64,000 nucleotides of DNA from Halothiobacillus sp. (GTDB lineage Bacteria; Pseudomonadota; Gammaproteobacteria; Halothiobacillales; Halothiobacillaceae), in assembly GCA_020061705.1 (NCBI GenBank), contig JAGUXT010000062.1:1-64000 (forward strand), written 5' to 3'. The notes beneath the pieces are model-generated. The model saw only the letters and a list, made by a program, of their open reading frames with translations. It ran no database searches and was not told the origin of the DNA. Shown here in pieces: positions 9,946-18,890 of this stretch. Made by a program: the position numbers and the translations under genes. Position 1 is the first letter of the stretch. The number at the start of each line of letters is the position of its first letter.

Positions 9946-10833
9946 ATGAATTGGTTACAAAAATTATTGCCCTCGCGCATTCGTACTGAAGGTATGGTGA
10001 AAAAAACCATACCTGAGGGTTTGTGGATCAAGTGTACTGAATGCGCTGCGGTGCTCTATTCGTCAGAGTTAGAGCGTAACCAGCAGGTATGCCCAAAATG
10101 CGGCCACCACATGCGAATTGGTATTCGCAAGCGTCTGGAGCATTTTCTGGATGCCGAGCCGCGTGAAGAACTGGCGACCACGGTTGAGCCCGTGGATATG
10201 CTCAAATTCCGCGACCAGAAAAAATACCGCGACCGTTTATTGCTTGCGCAACGCACCACGGGCGAAAAGGATGCCTTTATCGCCATCAAAGGCCGGGTGC
10301 TGGGCGAGCCGCTGATTGCCAGTGGTTTCGATTTTTCCTTTATGGGTGGCTCGATGGGTTCAGTGGTGGGCGAAAAATTCGTGCGCGCGGCCAATCGTGC
10401 CCTGGATGAAAAAATCCCACTGGTAACCTTTATGGCCAGTGGCGGGGCGCGGATGCAGGAAGCGCTGTTTTCACTGATGCAGATGGCCAAGACCTCGGCC
10501 GTATTGACGCGCTTGTCCAAGGAGGGCGTGCCCTACATCGTGGTCTTGACTGACCCGACCATGGGCGGGGTGTCAGCAAGTTTGGCCATGCTGGGTGATG
10601 TACAAATTGCTGAACCCAAGGCATTGATTGGTTTCGCCGGGCCGCGTGTGATTGAACAGACGGTGCGCGAAGTGTTGCCCGAAGGCTTTCAGCGCAGTGA
10701 GTTTTTGCTGGCGCATGGCATGGTGGACATGATTGTTCCGCGTCTTGAGCAGCGCGAAACGATTGCGAACCTGGTGAGCATGCTGAAGAAACATCCGGCA
10801 CCGGATAGGTCAGCACTCAATAGCGCGGTCTAG
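9946..10833 (+). CDS. accD: Acetyl-CoA carboxylase carboxyltransferase subunit beta
   Basis: With AccA it transfers carboxyl from carboxybiotin to acetyl-CoA, giving malonyl-CoA for fatty acid synthesis. The N-terminal zinc ribbon is intact (CTEC, then CPKC, about residues 27-49), and the crotonase-like core shows GGARMQEA and [13 protein letters not shown] 9946 has AGGAG 7 bases upstream and two bases separate it from the trpA stop. The partner accA lies at 45.6 kb in this window. Just after the TAG stop the DNA reads CAGCC, as after rsgA (see findings). Confidence 0.97.
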   Translation: MNWLQKLLPSRIRTEGMVKKTIPEGLWIKCTECAAVLYSSELERNQQVCPKCGHHMRIGIRKRLEHFLDAEPREELATTVEPVDMLKFRDQKKYRDRLLLAQRTTGEKDAFIAIKGRVLGEPLIASGFDFSFMGGSMGSVVGEKFVRAANRALDEKIPLVTFMASGGARMQEALFSLMQMAKTSAVLTRLSKEGVPYIVVLTDPTMGGVSASLAMLGDVQIAEPKALIGFAGPRVIEQTVREVLPEGFQRSEFLLAHGMVDMIVPRLEQRETIANLVSMLKKHPAPDRSALNSAV

Positions 10834-10876
10834 CAGCCAGGGCGGATAGGCACCGCGCAACCGCCATGCAGCCCTG

Positions 10877-10904
10877 CCGGATGCGCTACGCTTACCCAGC
10901 CTAC
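10877..10904 (+). repeat. REP-like sequence before folC
   Basis: CCGGATGCGCTACGCTTACC followed by CAGCCTAC closely resembles the element at 1-25 and that at 50894-50924. It is less perfectly palindromic here. It ends just upstream of the folC ribosome site AAGGAG (10905-10910). Confidence 0.45.
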
Positions 10905-10918
10905 AAGGAGCTCATTCG

Positions 10919-12238
10919 TTGAACCCCAAACAAACCCTGCACGACTGGTTGGCCTATATCGAAAGCCTGCATCCGCGTGGTGCGGCGGGCATTGAGCTTG
11001 GTTTGGAGCGGGTGCGTCTGGTGTATGCCGCCTTGGGATTGAGTCCTCGCCTGCCTGGCTTGGTGGTTACGGTCGGCGGGACCAATGGCAAGGGGTCGTC
11101 GGTGGCAATGTTGGAGGCCATAGCCCTTGCAGCGGGTGTGCGCGTGGCCGCATTCACCTCGCCGCATCTGCTGCGTTACAACGAGCGCGTGCGCCTGAAT
11201 GGCGTGGATGCGCCGGATGAGGCTTGGGTGCGGGCATTTGTGCGGGTCGAGCAGGCGCGCGCTGCGATTGCACTGACTTATTTTGAGTTTGGTACGCTGG
11301 CGGCTCTGCTAGTGATGTTGGAGTTTGCTCCGCAGCTCCTGCTGCTGGAGGTCGGCCTGGGTGGGCGTGGCGATGCGGTGAATGTGGTGGGTGCCGACGC
11401 GGTGTTGCTGACCAATGTGGCGCTTGATCATGTTGCGATGCTGGGCGCGGATCGGGAGGCGATAGGACGCGAGAAAGCGGGTGTGATGCGTGCCGGGCAA
11501 ATCGTCGTGCTGGCCGAAGCCGAACCTCCATCTTCCATGTTGGCGCAGGCGAAGCAGCTTGGCTTGACGGCGGGACAGTCGCTGTTTCAACGTGATCGAG
11601 AGTTCTTTATCGACGCCTCGACAGCGGATTCATGGGTGTGGCGTGGTCTTGGACACGAGTATGTGTTGCCACAACCTGCGCTTGTCGGGGCGCATCAGCG
11701 TGACAATGCGGCTGGGGTGTTGATGCTGGTCGAGGCACTTCAGGAGCAAGGACGGTGGCCAGCACCGATGTCTGAAAAAGCCTATGCAACAGGTGTAAGT
11801 CGAGTGCGTCATCCCGGACGTTTGCAATGCCTGCCCGCCAAGGTGCCAGTGTGGCTGGATGTCGCGCACAATCCAGCGGGAGTGGGAGCCTTGGCTCAGG
11901 CGATGCGTGATTTGCCTGCGCATGGACGGACTTTGGCCGTGTTCGCAGCTCTTGCGGATAAGGATGCTCTGGCGATGGCCAGTGCCTTGGCCGGGCAGGT
12001 GGATGTGTGGTATCTCGCAAGCCTGGAAGGCGTGCGCGGGCGTTCGAGTGAGGATCTGGCGCGGGTGTTGTGTCAACCCAACGCGGCTAACATGTTTCAA
12101 ATTGCAGCGACCGAGTCGAGTCCGTTTCTCGCTTATACTCACGCCCTGCGCGATGCCCGGAAAGGCGATCGTATTTTTGTATTTGGTTCTTTTTTGTGCG
12201 TGACCGATGTGTTGGAGCAGCTTGCGCGGCGGGCTTGA
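10919..12238 (+). CDS. folC: Bifunctional folylpolyglutamate / dihydrofolate synthase
   Basis: Adds glutamate to dihydropteroate and extends the polyglutamate tail of folates, using ATP. The Mur-ligase-type P-loop is in VGGTNGKGSSVAML (about residues 51-64); TSPHLLRYNERVRLNG, LLLEVGLGGRGDAVN and LDVAHNPAG are family motifs. The start is TTG at 10919, supported by AAGGAG at 10905-10910 and a N-terminus (LHDWLAYIESLHP) that matches the family; length 439. It continues the trpFBA-accD operon order. Confidence 0.93.
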   Translation: MNPKQTLHDWLAYIESLHPRGAAGIELGLERVRLVYAALGLSPRLPGLVVTVGGTNGKGSSVAMLEAIALAAGVRVAAFTSPHLLRYNERVRLNGVDAPDEAWVRAFVRVEQARAAIALTYFEFGTLAALLVMLEFAPQLLLLEVGLGGRGDAVNVVGADAVLLTNVALDHVAMLGADREAIGREKAGVMRAGQIVVLAEAEPPSSMLAQAKQLGLTAGQSLFQRDREFFIDASTADSWVWRGLGHEYVLPQPALVGAHQRDNAAGVLMLVEALQEQGRWPAPMSEKAYATGVSRVRHPGRLQCLPAKVPVWLDVAHNPAGVGALAQAMRDLPAHGRTLAVFAALADKDALAMASALAGQVDVWYLASLEGVRGRSSEDLARVLCQPNAANMFQIAATESSPFLAYTHALRDARKGDRIFVFGSFLCVTDVLEQLARRA

Positions 12239-12278
12239 TCTGTTGGGCGGCACAAACGTGGTTTGAACGAGGCGGATA

Positions 12279-13040
12279 ATGAATAACAGACTGCGCAAGC
12301 GCTTTCTTGGTGCAGGGGTGGTCGTGGCTTTGGCGGCGATAATTCTGCCTTTTTTGCTGCAAGGCGAGGGCTACAAGGCCAATCGCCAGCTCGCTGAAAG
12401 TGCGCAAACCCGAATTCCAGCGCGCCCACCTGCGGCGGCGAGTTTGGATACCAACACCCCGCCGCCTCCAGAGGATGTGCGTGCGGCTTTGACTGAGCCG
12501 GAGTCTTTGCCGGAACCCGTGCCCGTGCCTACCCCCGCACTGCCTGCGGGGGGCAAGCCGCCGTCGAGTGAGCCTGCGAAGCCCAAACCCGTGCCCCCTC
12601 CTGCAACGACCCCAGCGGCTAAGCCCGTCACCGAGGTGAAGGTCAAGCCCTTGGATAAGCCGGTCGAAAAGCCAGCAGAAAAACTACCTGCCAAGCCGAT
12701 GGAAGCCCCCGCGCCCAAGCCCGTTGAAAAACCCATTCTGCCGCCGGTGACTCAGCCTGTGGCAAAGCCTGCAGCGCCGACCAGCGTGACCCCAGCAGCC
12801 CAAACCGAAGCGTGGTTAATTCAGCTCGGTAGCTTTACGGCGGAAAGCAATGCACAAAACCTGCTCAACCAGGTGCAGCGCGTCGGCGTGAGTGCCAAGG
12901 TTGAACGCATCGACGTGAAGGGTAGCCCGGTGTGGCGTGTCACGTCAGGGACTTATGCCACGCGCGCTGAGGCGGATGCTGCGTTGAATGTGCTGAAAAC
13001 CAAGCTGAATCTTGGCGGGATGGTCAGATCGGCGCGTTGA
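12279..13040 (+). CDS. SPOR-domain cell division protein, DedD-like
   Basis: SPOR proteins bind denuded peptidoglycan at the division septum. The protein has a short cytoplasmic start, one membrane helix (about residues 8-27), a long Pro/Lys/Ala-rich periplasmic linker (about 40-180) and a C-terminal SPOR domain beginning AWLIQLGSFTAESNAQNLLNQV. This layout and the position after folC match DedD. cvpA and purF, which often follow dedD, are absent here; dnaB follows instead. ATG 12279 has GAGGCGG just upstream. Confidence 0.85.
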   Translation: MNNRLRKRFLGAGVVVALAAIILPFLLQGEGYKANRQLAESAQTRIPARPPAAASLDTNTPPPPEDVRAALTEPESLPEPVPVPTPALPAGGKPPSSEPAKPKPVPPPATTPAAKPVTEVKVKPLDKPVEKPAEKLPAKPMEAPAPKPVEKPILPPVTQPVAKPAAPTSVTPAAQTEAWLIQLGSFTAESNAQNLLNQVQRVGVSAKVERIDVKGSPVWRVTSGTYATRAEADAALNVLKTKLNLGGMVRSAR

Positions 13041-13052
13041 GATTTTTTTTTT

Positions 13053-13110
13053 GTAGGTGCGAATTCATTCGCACTGTGGTGTTCAATAGTGCAAATGAAT
13101 TCGCACCTAC
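13053..13110. repeat. Palindromic element, family GTAGGTGCGAAT, copy 1
   Basis: A long hairpin: GTAGGTGCGAATTCATT at the left end is complementary, with small changes, to AATGAATTCGCACCTAC at the right end. It lies between the SPOR gene and dnaB, preceded by an 11-base T-run. A related copy is at 25854-25932. Pseudomonads carry similar GTAGGAGCGAATTCATTCGC repeats. Confidence 0.7.
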
Positions 13111-13129
13111 GCGATTGGTTGATAATTTA

Positions 13130-14590
13130 ATGACACCTCCTGATTTTGACGATGTTTTTATGAGCGAAGATCGTTTTGATGACGCGGCGCATAGCCAGGC
13201 ACATAACGCGGCACGTCACCACGACCAACAACTTTCCGGTCTGCGCGCGCCACCGCACTCGATGGAGGGCGAGGCCTCGGTGCTCGGTGGTTTGATGATC
13301 GACACCGAGGCTTGGGAGCGTGTTGCAGATCGGGTCACCGAAGACGATTTTTATCGCCGTGACCACCGCCTGATCTTCCGCGCACTGCAAGCGCTCGCCG
13401 ATGCGGATCAACCACGTGATGTGGTCACGCTGGCCGAGTGGCTGGACAATAATGCCATGCTGGACGACGTGGGCGGCTTTAGCTACCTGGGTCGTTTGGT
13501 GGCGGATACGCCGACAGCGGCGAATATCACCGCCTATGCCGATATCGTGCGTGAGCACTCGATCAAGCGGCAGCTGATTGATGTGGGTACCAAAATCGCA
13601 CAAAGCGCCTACCAGCCTGAAGGTCGCAGCAGCCATCAGTTGCTCGAACTGGCCGAACAGGAAGTCTTCAAGATCGCTGAAATGGGCAGCCGTCAGCGCA
13701 AGGGTTTTGCGCCAATCAAGGGACTGTTGACCCAGGCGGTTGAGCGCATCCAGATGCTGTACGAGCAGGATGAACCGATTACTGGCCTGCCGACGGGCTT
13801 TGATGATTTTGATCACATGACGTCAGGTTTGCAGCCGGGCGATCTGGTGATCGTGGCCGGGCGGCCTTCGATGGGTAAAACCACGTTTGCGATGAATATC
13901 GCCGAAAACGCGGCGATCCGCACCAAAAAGCCGGTGGCGGTGTTTTCGATGGAAATGCCCGGCGAATCACTGGCCTTGCGTATGATGTCGTCGCTGGGGC
14001 GCATCGACCAACACCGTGTGCGCACCGGCAAGCTGGAGGATGACGATTGGCCGCGCCTGACTTCGGCGGTAGTGATGCTCTCCGAAGCGCCGATTTTCAT
14101 TGACGATACGCCGGCACTCAGTCCGACCGAGCTGCGCGCACGTGCGCGGCGCCTGAAACGTGAGCATGGCCTGGGGCTGATTGTGATCGACTATTTGCAG
14201 CTCATGCAGGTGCCGGGCAATAGCGAAAACCGCGCCACGGAAATTTCGGAAATTTCACGCGGCTTGAAAGCTCTGGCCAAAGAGTTGGGTGTACCGGTGA
14301 TTGCGCTCTCGCAGCTCAACCGTTCGCTGGAACAGCGTCCCAACAAGCGCCCGGTGATGTCGGATTTGCGTGAATCCGGCGCGATTGAACAGGATGCCGA
14401 CTTGATTGCCTTCATCTACCGCGATGAGGTGTATAACCCGGATAGTCCGGAAAAAGGCGTGGCAGAAATCATTATCGGTAAGCAGCGTAATGGACCGATT
14501 GGTACGGTTCGGCTCACGTTTATCGGTAAATACACCCAGTTCGCCAACTATACGCCTGAGAGTTATAGCGGCGGCGGGTATGGTGAGTGA
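13130..14590 (+). CDS. dnaB: Replicative DNA helicase
   Basis: Hexameric 5'-3' helicase of the replication fork, loaded at the origin and partner of primase. The N-terminal domain has PPHSMEGEASVLGGLM and the C-terminal RecA-like motor has Walker A GRPSMGKTTFAMN, Walker B VIDYLQLM, then SQLNRSLEQRPNKRP, DLRESGAIEQDAD and the arginine-finger region KQRNGPIG. Start choice is uncertain: ATG 13130 gives 486 residues and ATG 13160 gives 476; the family is usually about 450-475. The open frame continues upstream into the palindrome at 13053-13110, which is unlikely to be translated. alr follows immediately. Confidence 0.95.
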   Translation: MTPPDFDDVFMSEDRFDDAAHSQAHNAARHHDQQLSGLRAPPHSMEGEASVLGGLMIDTEAWERVADRVTEDDFYRRDHRLIFRALQALADADQPRDVVTLAEWLDNNAMLDDVGGFSYLGRLVADTPTAANITAYADIVREHSIKRQLIDVGTKIAQSAYQPEGRSSHQLLELAEQEVFKIAEMGSRQRKGFAPIKGLLTQAVERIQMLYEQDEPITGLPTGFDDFDHMTSGLQPGDLVIVAGRPSMGKTTFAMNIAENAAIRTKKPVAVFSMEMPGESLALRMMSSLGRIDQHRVRTGKLEDDDWPRLTSAVVMLSEAPIFIDDTPALSPTELRARARRLKREHGLGLIVIDYLQLMQVPGNSENRATEISEISRGLKALAKELGVPVIALSQLNRSLEQRPNKRPVMSDLRESGAIEQDADLIAFIYRDEVYNPDSPEKGVAEIIIGKQRNGPIGTVRLTFIGKYTQFANYTPESYSGGGYGE

Positions 14591-14592
14591 GT

Positions 14593-15717
14593 ATGCCCTT
14601 GAGCACAAAAGATCAGCTGCGTCGTCCGCTGGCCTACATCAACCTCAATGCCCTGCGCCACAATCTTGAGGTGGTGCGCGCCCGCGCCGGGGGGGCAAAG
14701 GTGTTTGCGGTGGTCAAGGCCGATGCCTATGGGCATGGCATGGTGGCTTGCGCGCAGGCATTGCGCACCTTGGCCGATGGGTTTGTGGTTTCGACTCTTG
14801 GTGAGGCTGATATCTTGCGCAAAAGTGGTATCACGCAGCGAATTATGGTGTTGCAGGGCTTTATGGATGCCAGTGAAGCGCGTTTCGCCGCACGTTTAAT
14901 GCTTGAACCCGTGGTACATCAACCTTGGCAGGTGGAGCTGATTGAGAAAACCTCGCTCGGTTTGCCGCTGAGTGTGTGGCTAAAAATTGATACGGGGATG
15001 CATCGCATCGGCATTCCGCCTGAGCTTGCCCGGTCGCTGCATACGCGTTTACTTGACAGCGGGCGACTGCGTCACGCCCCCGGTTTAATGACGCATTTCG
15101 CACGGGCGGACGAAGCAGATACCAGTGCAACACAACAGCAACTCGCCGTGTTTCACGCGGCAACCGAAGGGCTGGATGGCGAGCGCAGCCTAGCCAATTC
15201 CGCAGGTGTGTTGAGCGGTGCGGCTCAGGGGACTTTGGGGGACATCGTACGCCCGGGTATTGCCTTGTATGGCAGCAACCCCCTGGAATATGGCTCGGCA
15301 GCCGATTTGGGCTTAAAGCCCGTGATGCGGCTTGCAACCTGTCTGGTGGCCGTGCAAGCGCAGCACAAGGGTGAAGCGGTGGGCTACGGCGGGCGTTTTG
15401 TCTGCCCGGAAGATATGCCTATGGCCGTGGCCTCGGTGGGGTATGCCGATGGTTATCCGCGTGTTACCGCGAGTGGCACGCCGGTGGCTGTCAATGGCAA
15501 GATTGCGCGCCTTGCCGGGCGGGTGTCGATGGATTTAATCACTCTGGATATGCGAGGCGTGCATGCTGAGGCTGGCGATACGGTCGAACTATGGGGTGAA
15601 TCCATTGCGGTGGATGAGGTGGCCCAGGCTGCTGGTACGCTGGGCTATGAGCTGCTGTGCGCGGCGGGCAGGGCGTGTCGGCGGGTGTATCTGCCCGTGA
15701 CGGAAAGTGAGGGCTGA
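14593..15717 (+). CDS. alr: Alanine racemase
   Basis: PLP-dependent interconversion of L- and D-alanine for peptidoglycan. The PLP lysine is in AVVKADAYGHGM (about residue 40), GLMTHFARADE is a family segment, and the second catalytic base, tyrosine, lies in the SVGYADGYPR region of the C-terminal beta domain; GRVSMDL is also typical. ATG 14593 follows the dnaB stop by two bases and gives 374 residues; a GTG at 14587 overlapping that stop is an alternative. dnaB-alr is a frequent proteobacterial pair. Confidence 0.95.
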   Translation: MPLSTKDQLRRPLAYINLNALRHNLEVVRARAGGAKVFAVVKADAYGHGMVACAQALRTLADGFVVSTLGEADILRKSGITQRIMVLQGFMDASEARFAARLMLEPVVHQPWQVELIEKTSLGLPLSVWLKIDTGMHRIGIPPELARSLHTRLLDSGRLRHAPGLMTHFARADEADTSATQQQLAVFHAATEGLDGERSLANSAGVLSGAAQGTLGDIVRPGIALYGSNPLEYGSAADLGLKPVMRLATCLVAVQAQHKGEAVGYGGRFVCPEDMPMAVASVGYADGYPRVTASGTPVAVNGKIARLAGRVSMDLITLDMRGVHAEAGDTVELWGESIAVDEVAQAAGTLGYELLCAAGRACRRVYLPVTESEG

Positions 15718-15721
15718 GCCG

Positions 15722-16693
15722 ATGCGCCACAGTTTCAAGCATGGCTATGGTTTTGACCCGGCCTATGGCTACGATCTGGCAATGTTATTGGCCGTAGACG
15801 CGCCTGAGCCGCCGGATGACTTTGCCGAGTATTGGCTGGCACGTCATACGCGTGTGGTGGCACATGATCCGCAGCCGCACACGCAATTTACCGGTACGCA
15901 CGGACGCTGGCGGGTGTTCGATTTTAGCTATCGCGGGGCGGATGGTGTTCTACTGGGCGGCTGGATGCTCTTGCCGCGCTATCAGGCCGCCAATCATGTC
16001 TGGGTGATCGGTCACGGTTATGGCGGGCGTGACTCGCCAGACTGGAGCTGGCCAATGCACGATGCGGCGTTGTTTTTTCCTTGTGCGCGCGGATTTGGGC
16101 GCAGCCGCGTCGTTGGTGTGCCGGGTGATGCAGCGCAGCACGTGTTATGTGGCATTGAAGATCGTGATCGCTATATTTTGGGATTCTGTGTTGATGATCT
16201 TTGGTTGGCAGTGCGAGCAGCGAGACAGTTGTTTCCCGAGTTGGGGTGGATAGGCTATGCGGGGATTAGTTTTGGTGGTGGTCTGGGGGCGCTGGCGGCA
16301 CCATGGGATCCGCTGATTCAGGGCGTGCATTTGAATGTCCCCAGCTTTGGGCAATGGCCGTTGCGCCTGGTATTGCCCACCGTGGGTAGCGGTGAGGCGA
16401 TTCAATCCTATGTGTATCGGCATGGTCATGTGCCTGACACCTTGGATTATTACGATGCTGCTATTGCTGCGCGTTTTGCCACTGCGCCACTTTTGGCTGC
16501 GTTGGCGAGTTTTGACCCTGCCGTGACTCCGCCCGGGCAGTTTGCGATTTTTAATGCCTGGGCGGGAAACAAGGCGCTTGATGTGTTGTCCGCCGGACAT
16601 TTTGACTATCCACAACGTTCGCGCGAGGAGTTGCGTTTACATCGCCGTCTTGCGCATTGGTTCAAGTGTCTGCGCTGTCAGGCTATTCAATAG
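15722..16693 (+). CDS. Alpha/beta hydrolase, acetyl-xylan-esterase-like
   Basis: A 323-residue protein without signal peptide, so probably cytoplasmic. It resembles the acetyl xylan esterase / cephalosporin-C deacetylase family: an N-terminal cap segment (PEPPDDFAEYWLARHTRV), VWVIGHGYGGRDSP forming the oxyanion region, a nucleophile elbow GYAGISFGGGLGA (Ser) and a C-terminal SAGHFDYP with the likely catalytic histidine. ATG 15722 lies 5 bases after the alr stop and may be coupled to it. The substrate is unknown; these enzymes deacetylate sugars or small esters. Confidence 0.65.
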   Translation: MRHSFKHGYGFDPAYGYDLAMLLAVDAPEPPDDFAEYWLARHTRVVAHDPQPHTQFTGTHGRWRVFDFSYRGADGVLLGGWMLLPRYQAANHVWVIGHGYGGRDSPDWSWPMHDAALFFPCARGFGRSRVVGVPGDAAQHVLCGIEDRDRYILGFCVDDLWLAVRAARQLFPELGWIGYAGISFGGGLGALAAPWDPLIQGVHLNVPSFGQWPLRLVLPTVGSGEAIQSYVYRHGHVPDTLDYYDAAIAARFATAPLLAALASFDPAVTPPGQFAIFNAWAGNKALDVLSAGHFDYPQRSREELRLHRRLAHWFKCLRCQAIQ

Positions 16694-16726
16694 CCCTAAA
16701 CCTCTTTGAGATAAGCCCAACGTTGT

Positions 16727-17479
16727 ATGAAGCGCGAACATCACACCTGGTTTTCCCCCGCACTGCAACGCACGATGGAGTTTTTGGTCTTTGGTCATGG
16801 TGGTGAAAAAATTCTGATTTTCCCCACACGCGACGGACGATTCCACGAATACGAAGATTTACGCATTGTTGAAGCCTTGCGACCCTGGATTGAGGCGGGT
16901 CACATGCAGCTTGTTTGTCTGGACAATATCGCCCACGAGTCGCTGTATTGTTTTTGGTGCCGTCCGCAGGATCGTTTTTTGCGCTATCTGGCGTACGAGC
17001 GCTATGTGCTGGATGAAGTCCTGCCTTGGCTGCACGCCAGCCTGCCACCGGGAGGTGTGGTCGCACATGGCTTGAGCATGGGAGCATTTTTCGCCACCAA
17101 CTTTGCCCTACGCCACTCCGCACAGGTGCAGCGGTTGGTGGCTTTTTCCGGGCGCTATGATTTGACCCGCGCGGTGGAGCATTTCGGCGATTTGCTGGAC
17201 GGCTATTATGACGATACTGTGTATTTCAATACGCCGCTGCACTTTCTGCCCAACCTTGAACAGAGCGAAATGCTGGCCAGCTTGCGCGCTATGCAGGTGA
17301 CACTCGCCGTGGGGCGCGAAGACCCGTTTGTGGCACAAAACATTGAATTACAGCAAATCCTTCTCGGCAAGGGCGTGCCAAGTGAACTGCACCTGTGGGA
17401 CGGTCGTGCACATCAAGGCGGCGCATGGCGACGCATGGCACCGCTTTATTTACCACCGAAGCAAGAAAATCAGGCATAA
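16727..17479 (+). CDS. Esterase-like alpha/beta hydrolase
   Basis: A 250-residue protein with no signal peptide. It shows the nucleophile elbow VVAHGLSMGAFFA (Ser near 115), a likely acid in AVGREDPFV and a likely histidine in DGRAHQGGAW, the spacing expected for a Ser-Asp-His triad. It fits the broad family of esterases related to S-formylglutathione hydrolase and COG4947-type proteins. It starts 33 bases after the previous hydrolase on the same strand, so the two are probably cotranscribed. Substrate not predictable. Confidence 0.65.
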   Translation: MKREHHTWFSPALQRTMEFLVFGHGGEKILIFPTRDGRFHEYEDLRIVEALRPWIEAGHMQLVCLDNIAHESLYCFWCRPQDRFLRYLAYERYVLDEVLPWLHASLPPGGVVAHGLSMGAFFATNFALRHSAQVQRLVAFSGRYDLTRAVEHFGDLLDGYYDDTVYFNTPLHFLPNLEQSEMLASLRAMQVTLAVGREDPFVAQNIELQQILLGKGVPSELHLWDGRAHQGGAWRRMAPLYLPPKQENQA

Positions 17480-17522
17480 GCCGTCTTGAAGCTATTGGTA
17501 CAATTAAAGGCGACGGCTTTAT
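17478..17522 (+). terminator. Possible terminator after the esterase gene
   Basis: AAGCCGTC and GACGGCTT form an 8-bp stem with a 26-base loop starting in the esterase stop codon, followed by a short T-rich TTTATT. The long loop makes it a weak call. Confidence 0.35.
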
Positions 17523-17546
17523 TCCATGCGCCTCAAAATCTGCTTC

Positions 17547-17676
17547 ATCTTAATCAACGGATGCAGTGCAAACCAAAAATCACCAAAAAAGCGCAGCATA
17601 GACAGCTATGTGAGCATTTTGAGGTGGTTTTTTGTACCGCAATGCGCCGTTCAGTGAGAATTGGAATAGGTTCTTA
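17547..17676 (-). repeat. Dispersed palindromic element, family 1, copy A
   Basis: About 130 bases strongly similar to the element at 50660-50806 in opposite orientation. The stem arms 17573-17584 (CCAAAAATCACC) and 17623-17634 (GGTGGTTTTTTG) pair at 11 of 12 positions. Between them lies a conserved core, GCGCAGCATAG and CTATGTGAGC. Its right end, read on the minus strand, begins TAAGAACCT, and that TAA is the stop codon of the barrel gene. Confidence 0.8.
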
Positions 17677-18816
17677 AAACTGAACGTTAAAGCCAACACT
17701 AATGCCTTGCGCCCAATAGCTCGATGTGTTTAATGAAGCCTGGGGCTGAGCGGCTCCCTCCAGTGAGACGGGCTGCTCCCCGACATAAGACACGCTCTGC
17801 GTGGGATTGATGTTGCGGTTGATCTGATTACCCGGCCGAACCACATTGTTCGCATAAAGAAAGCTGTAGGCTGCGAAAATGGTGGCGGTAGGCGTCAGGC
17901 GGTAGCCAATATTCAGCTGAATTTCTGGGACAACGGCGAATTCACTTTGCGAGTGGCTACCTATATTCGTGGGCAACGCAAAGTAGCCGCCAGGATACGT
18001 ATGGGTCGCTCCATAATTCGTGAAATCGTTGGTCACGAGCGACCCGCTGATATCAACCTGCTGCTTCATGACACCCAGACCGAGCTTCGCTGTGCCGCCG
18101 ACGAACCAGTTGTCCTGATCGTATTGCGTCCGCGCCCCGATTTGCACACCATAAAAATTGTTCGACGTATCAAATGAGTCGTGCGTGTTCCAGATATCCG
18201 CAGGGTTGGGTGGGTTCCACGAGCTGCTGGTGTTAATTGCGTAGTCTTCCTTCAATTGCAGCCAGCGCAATCCGCCTATCACGTCCGTTTTCCATGCTCC
18301 GGACGCTGGCAGCGCCCAAGCAAGACCAGCCTCCAGACCCATCAGACTGTTGGTCAGCTCCTGCCGGGCACTACCACGGTAGGCGGGTGAATAGGAAAGC
18401 TCCGTCACGTTTTCGCGGTTCCGCGTGACATCGTAAAACGGAAGCAGTAGATCAACAGAGCCGATCTGTCCGGACGACTCGATACTGGCACTGTCCGAGC
18501 GTTCGCCAAGGTAAAGGAAGCTTCCTTCCAGCTTCAGGCGCTGGTCCAATGCGTAGCTGGCCGAGAGGCGTAAACCGGGAGTTGGGTTGGTATCCATGTC
18601 CCCGCCGCCCAGCAATACATTCGTCCCCGCTTGACCATACAGGCCATCGGTAATGATCGGTGTCGGCGTCGGGCTGGCTTTCTGCCACAACAGGAGCGCT
18701 TCGGCTTGCAGGGTTAACGGGGTCGCTGTGGCAGTGTCACTGGCTGTCGCTTGGGCTGAGAGGTGTCCGCCGGTGAGTGCCAGCGATGCAAACGCCATGA
18801 ACATCCGGTTACGCAT
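17674..18816 (-). CDS. Outer-membrane beta-barrel protein, BBP7-like
   Basis: A 380-residue secreted protein. ATG 18816 (MRNRMFMAFASLALTGGHLSAQA) opens a signal peptide; an in-frame upstream ATG at 18852 would spoil it. Alternating hydrophobic strands, many Tyr/Trp, a mid-barrel GLEAGLAWALP and a last strand ending in Phe (VGFNVQF) mark an outer-membrane barrel. The opening EALLLWQKASPTPTPIIT and LGGGDMDTNPTPGLRLSASY resemble the BBP7 group of barrels best known from planctomycetes, a placement I make from memory of the pattern only. Porin or surface function is inferred. The gene ends inside repeat copy A. Confidence 0.7.
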   Translation of the reverse strand: MRNRMFMAFASLALTGGHLSAQATASDTATATPLTLQAEALLLWQKASPTPTPIITDGLYGQAGTNVLLGGGDMDTNPTPGLRLSASYALDQRLKLEGSFLYLGERSDSASIESSGQIGSVDLLLPFYDVTRNRENVTELSYSPAYRGSARQELTNSLMGLEAGLAWALPASGAWKTDVIGGLRWLQLKEDYAINTSSSWNPPNPADIWNTHDSFDTSNNFYGVQIGARTQYDQDNWFVGGTAKLGLGVMKQQVDISGSLVTNDFTNYGATHTYPGGYFALPTNIGSHSQSEFAVVPEIQLNIGYRLTPTATIFAAYSFLYANNVVRPGNQINRNINPTQSVSYVGEQPVSLEGAAQPQASLNTSSYWAQGISVGFNVQF

Positions 18817-18890
18817 GGGTAATCTCCATTGAATCTGGTGTTTAGGAGGCATTACTAAACTATGTTCTTCGTTAGCACGGGTGAATTTCG

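Noticed and set aside
13037-13129. N-terminal extension of DnaB into the palindrome
   Set aside because: The in-frame codons lie in a repeat element and do not match DnaB N-termini; the frame is open by chance.
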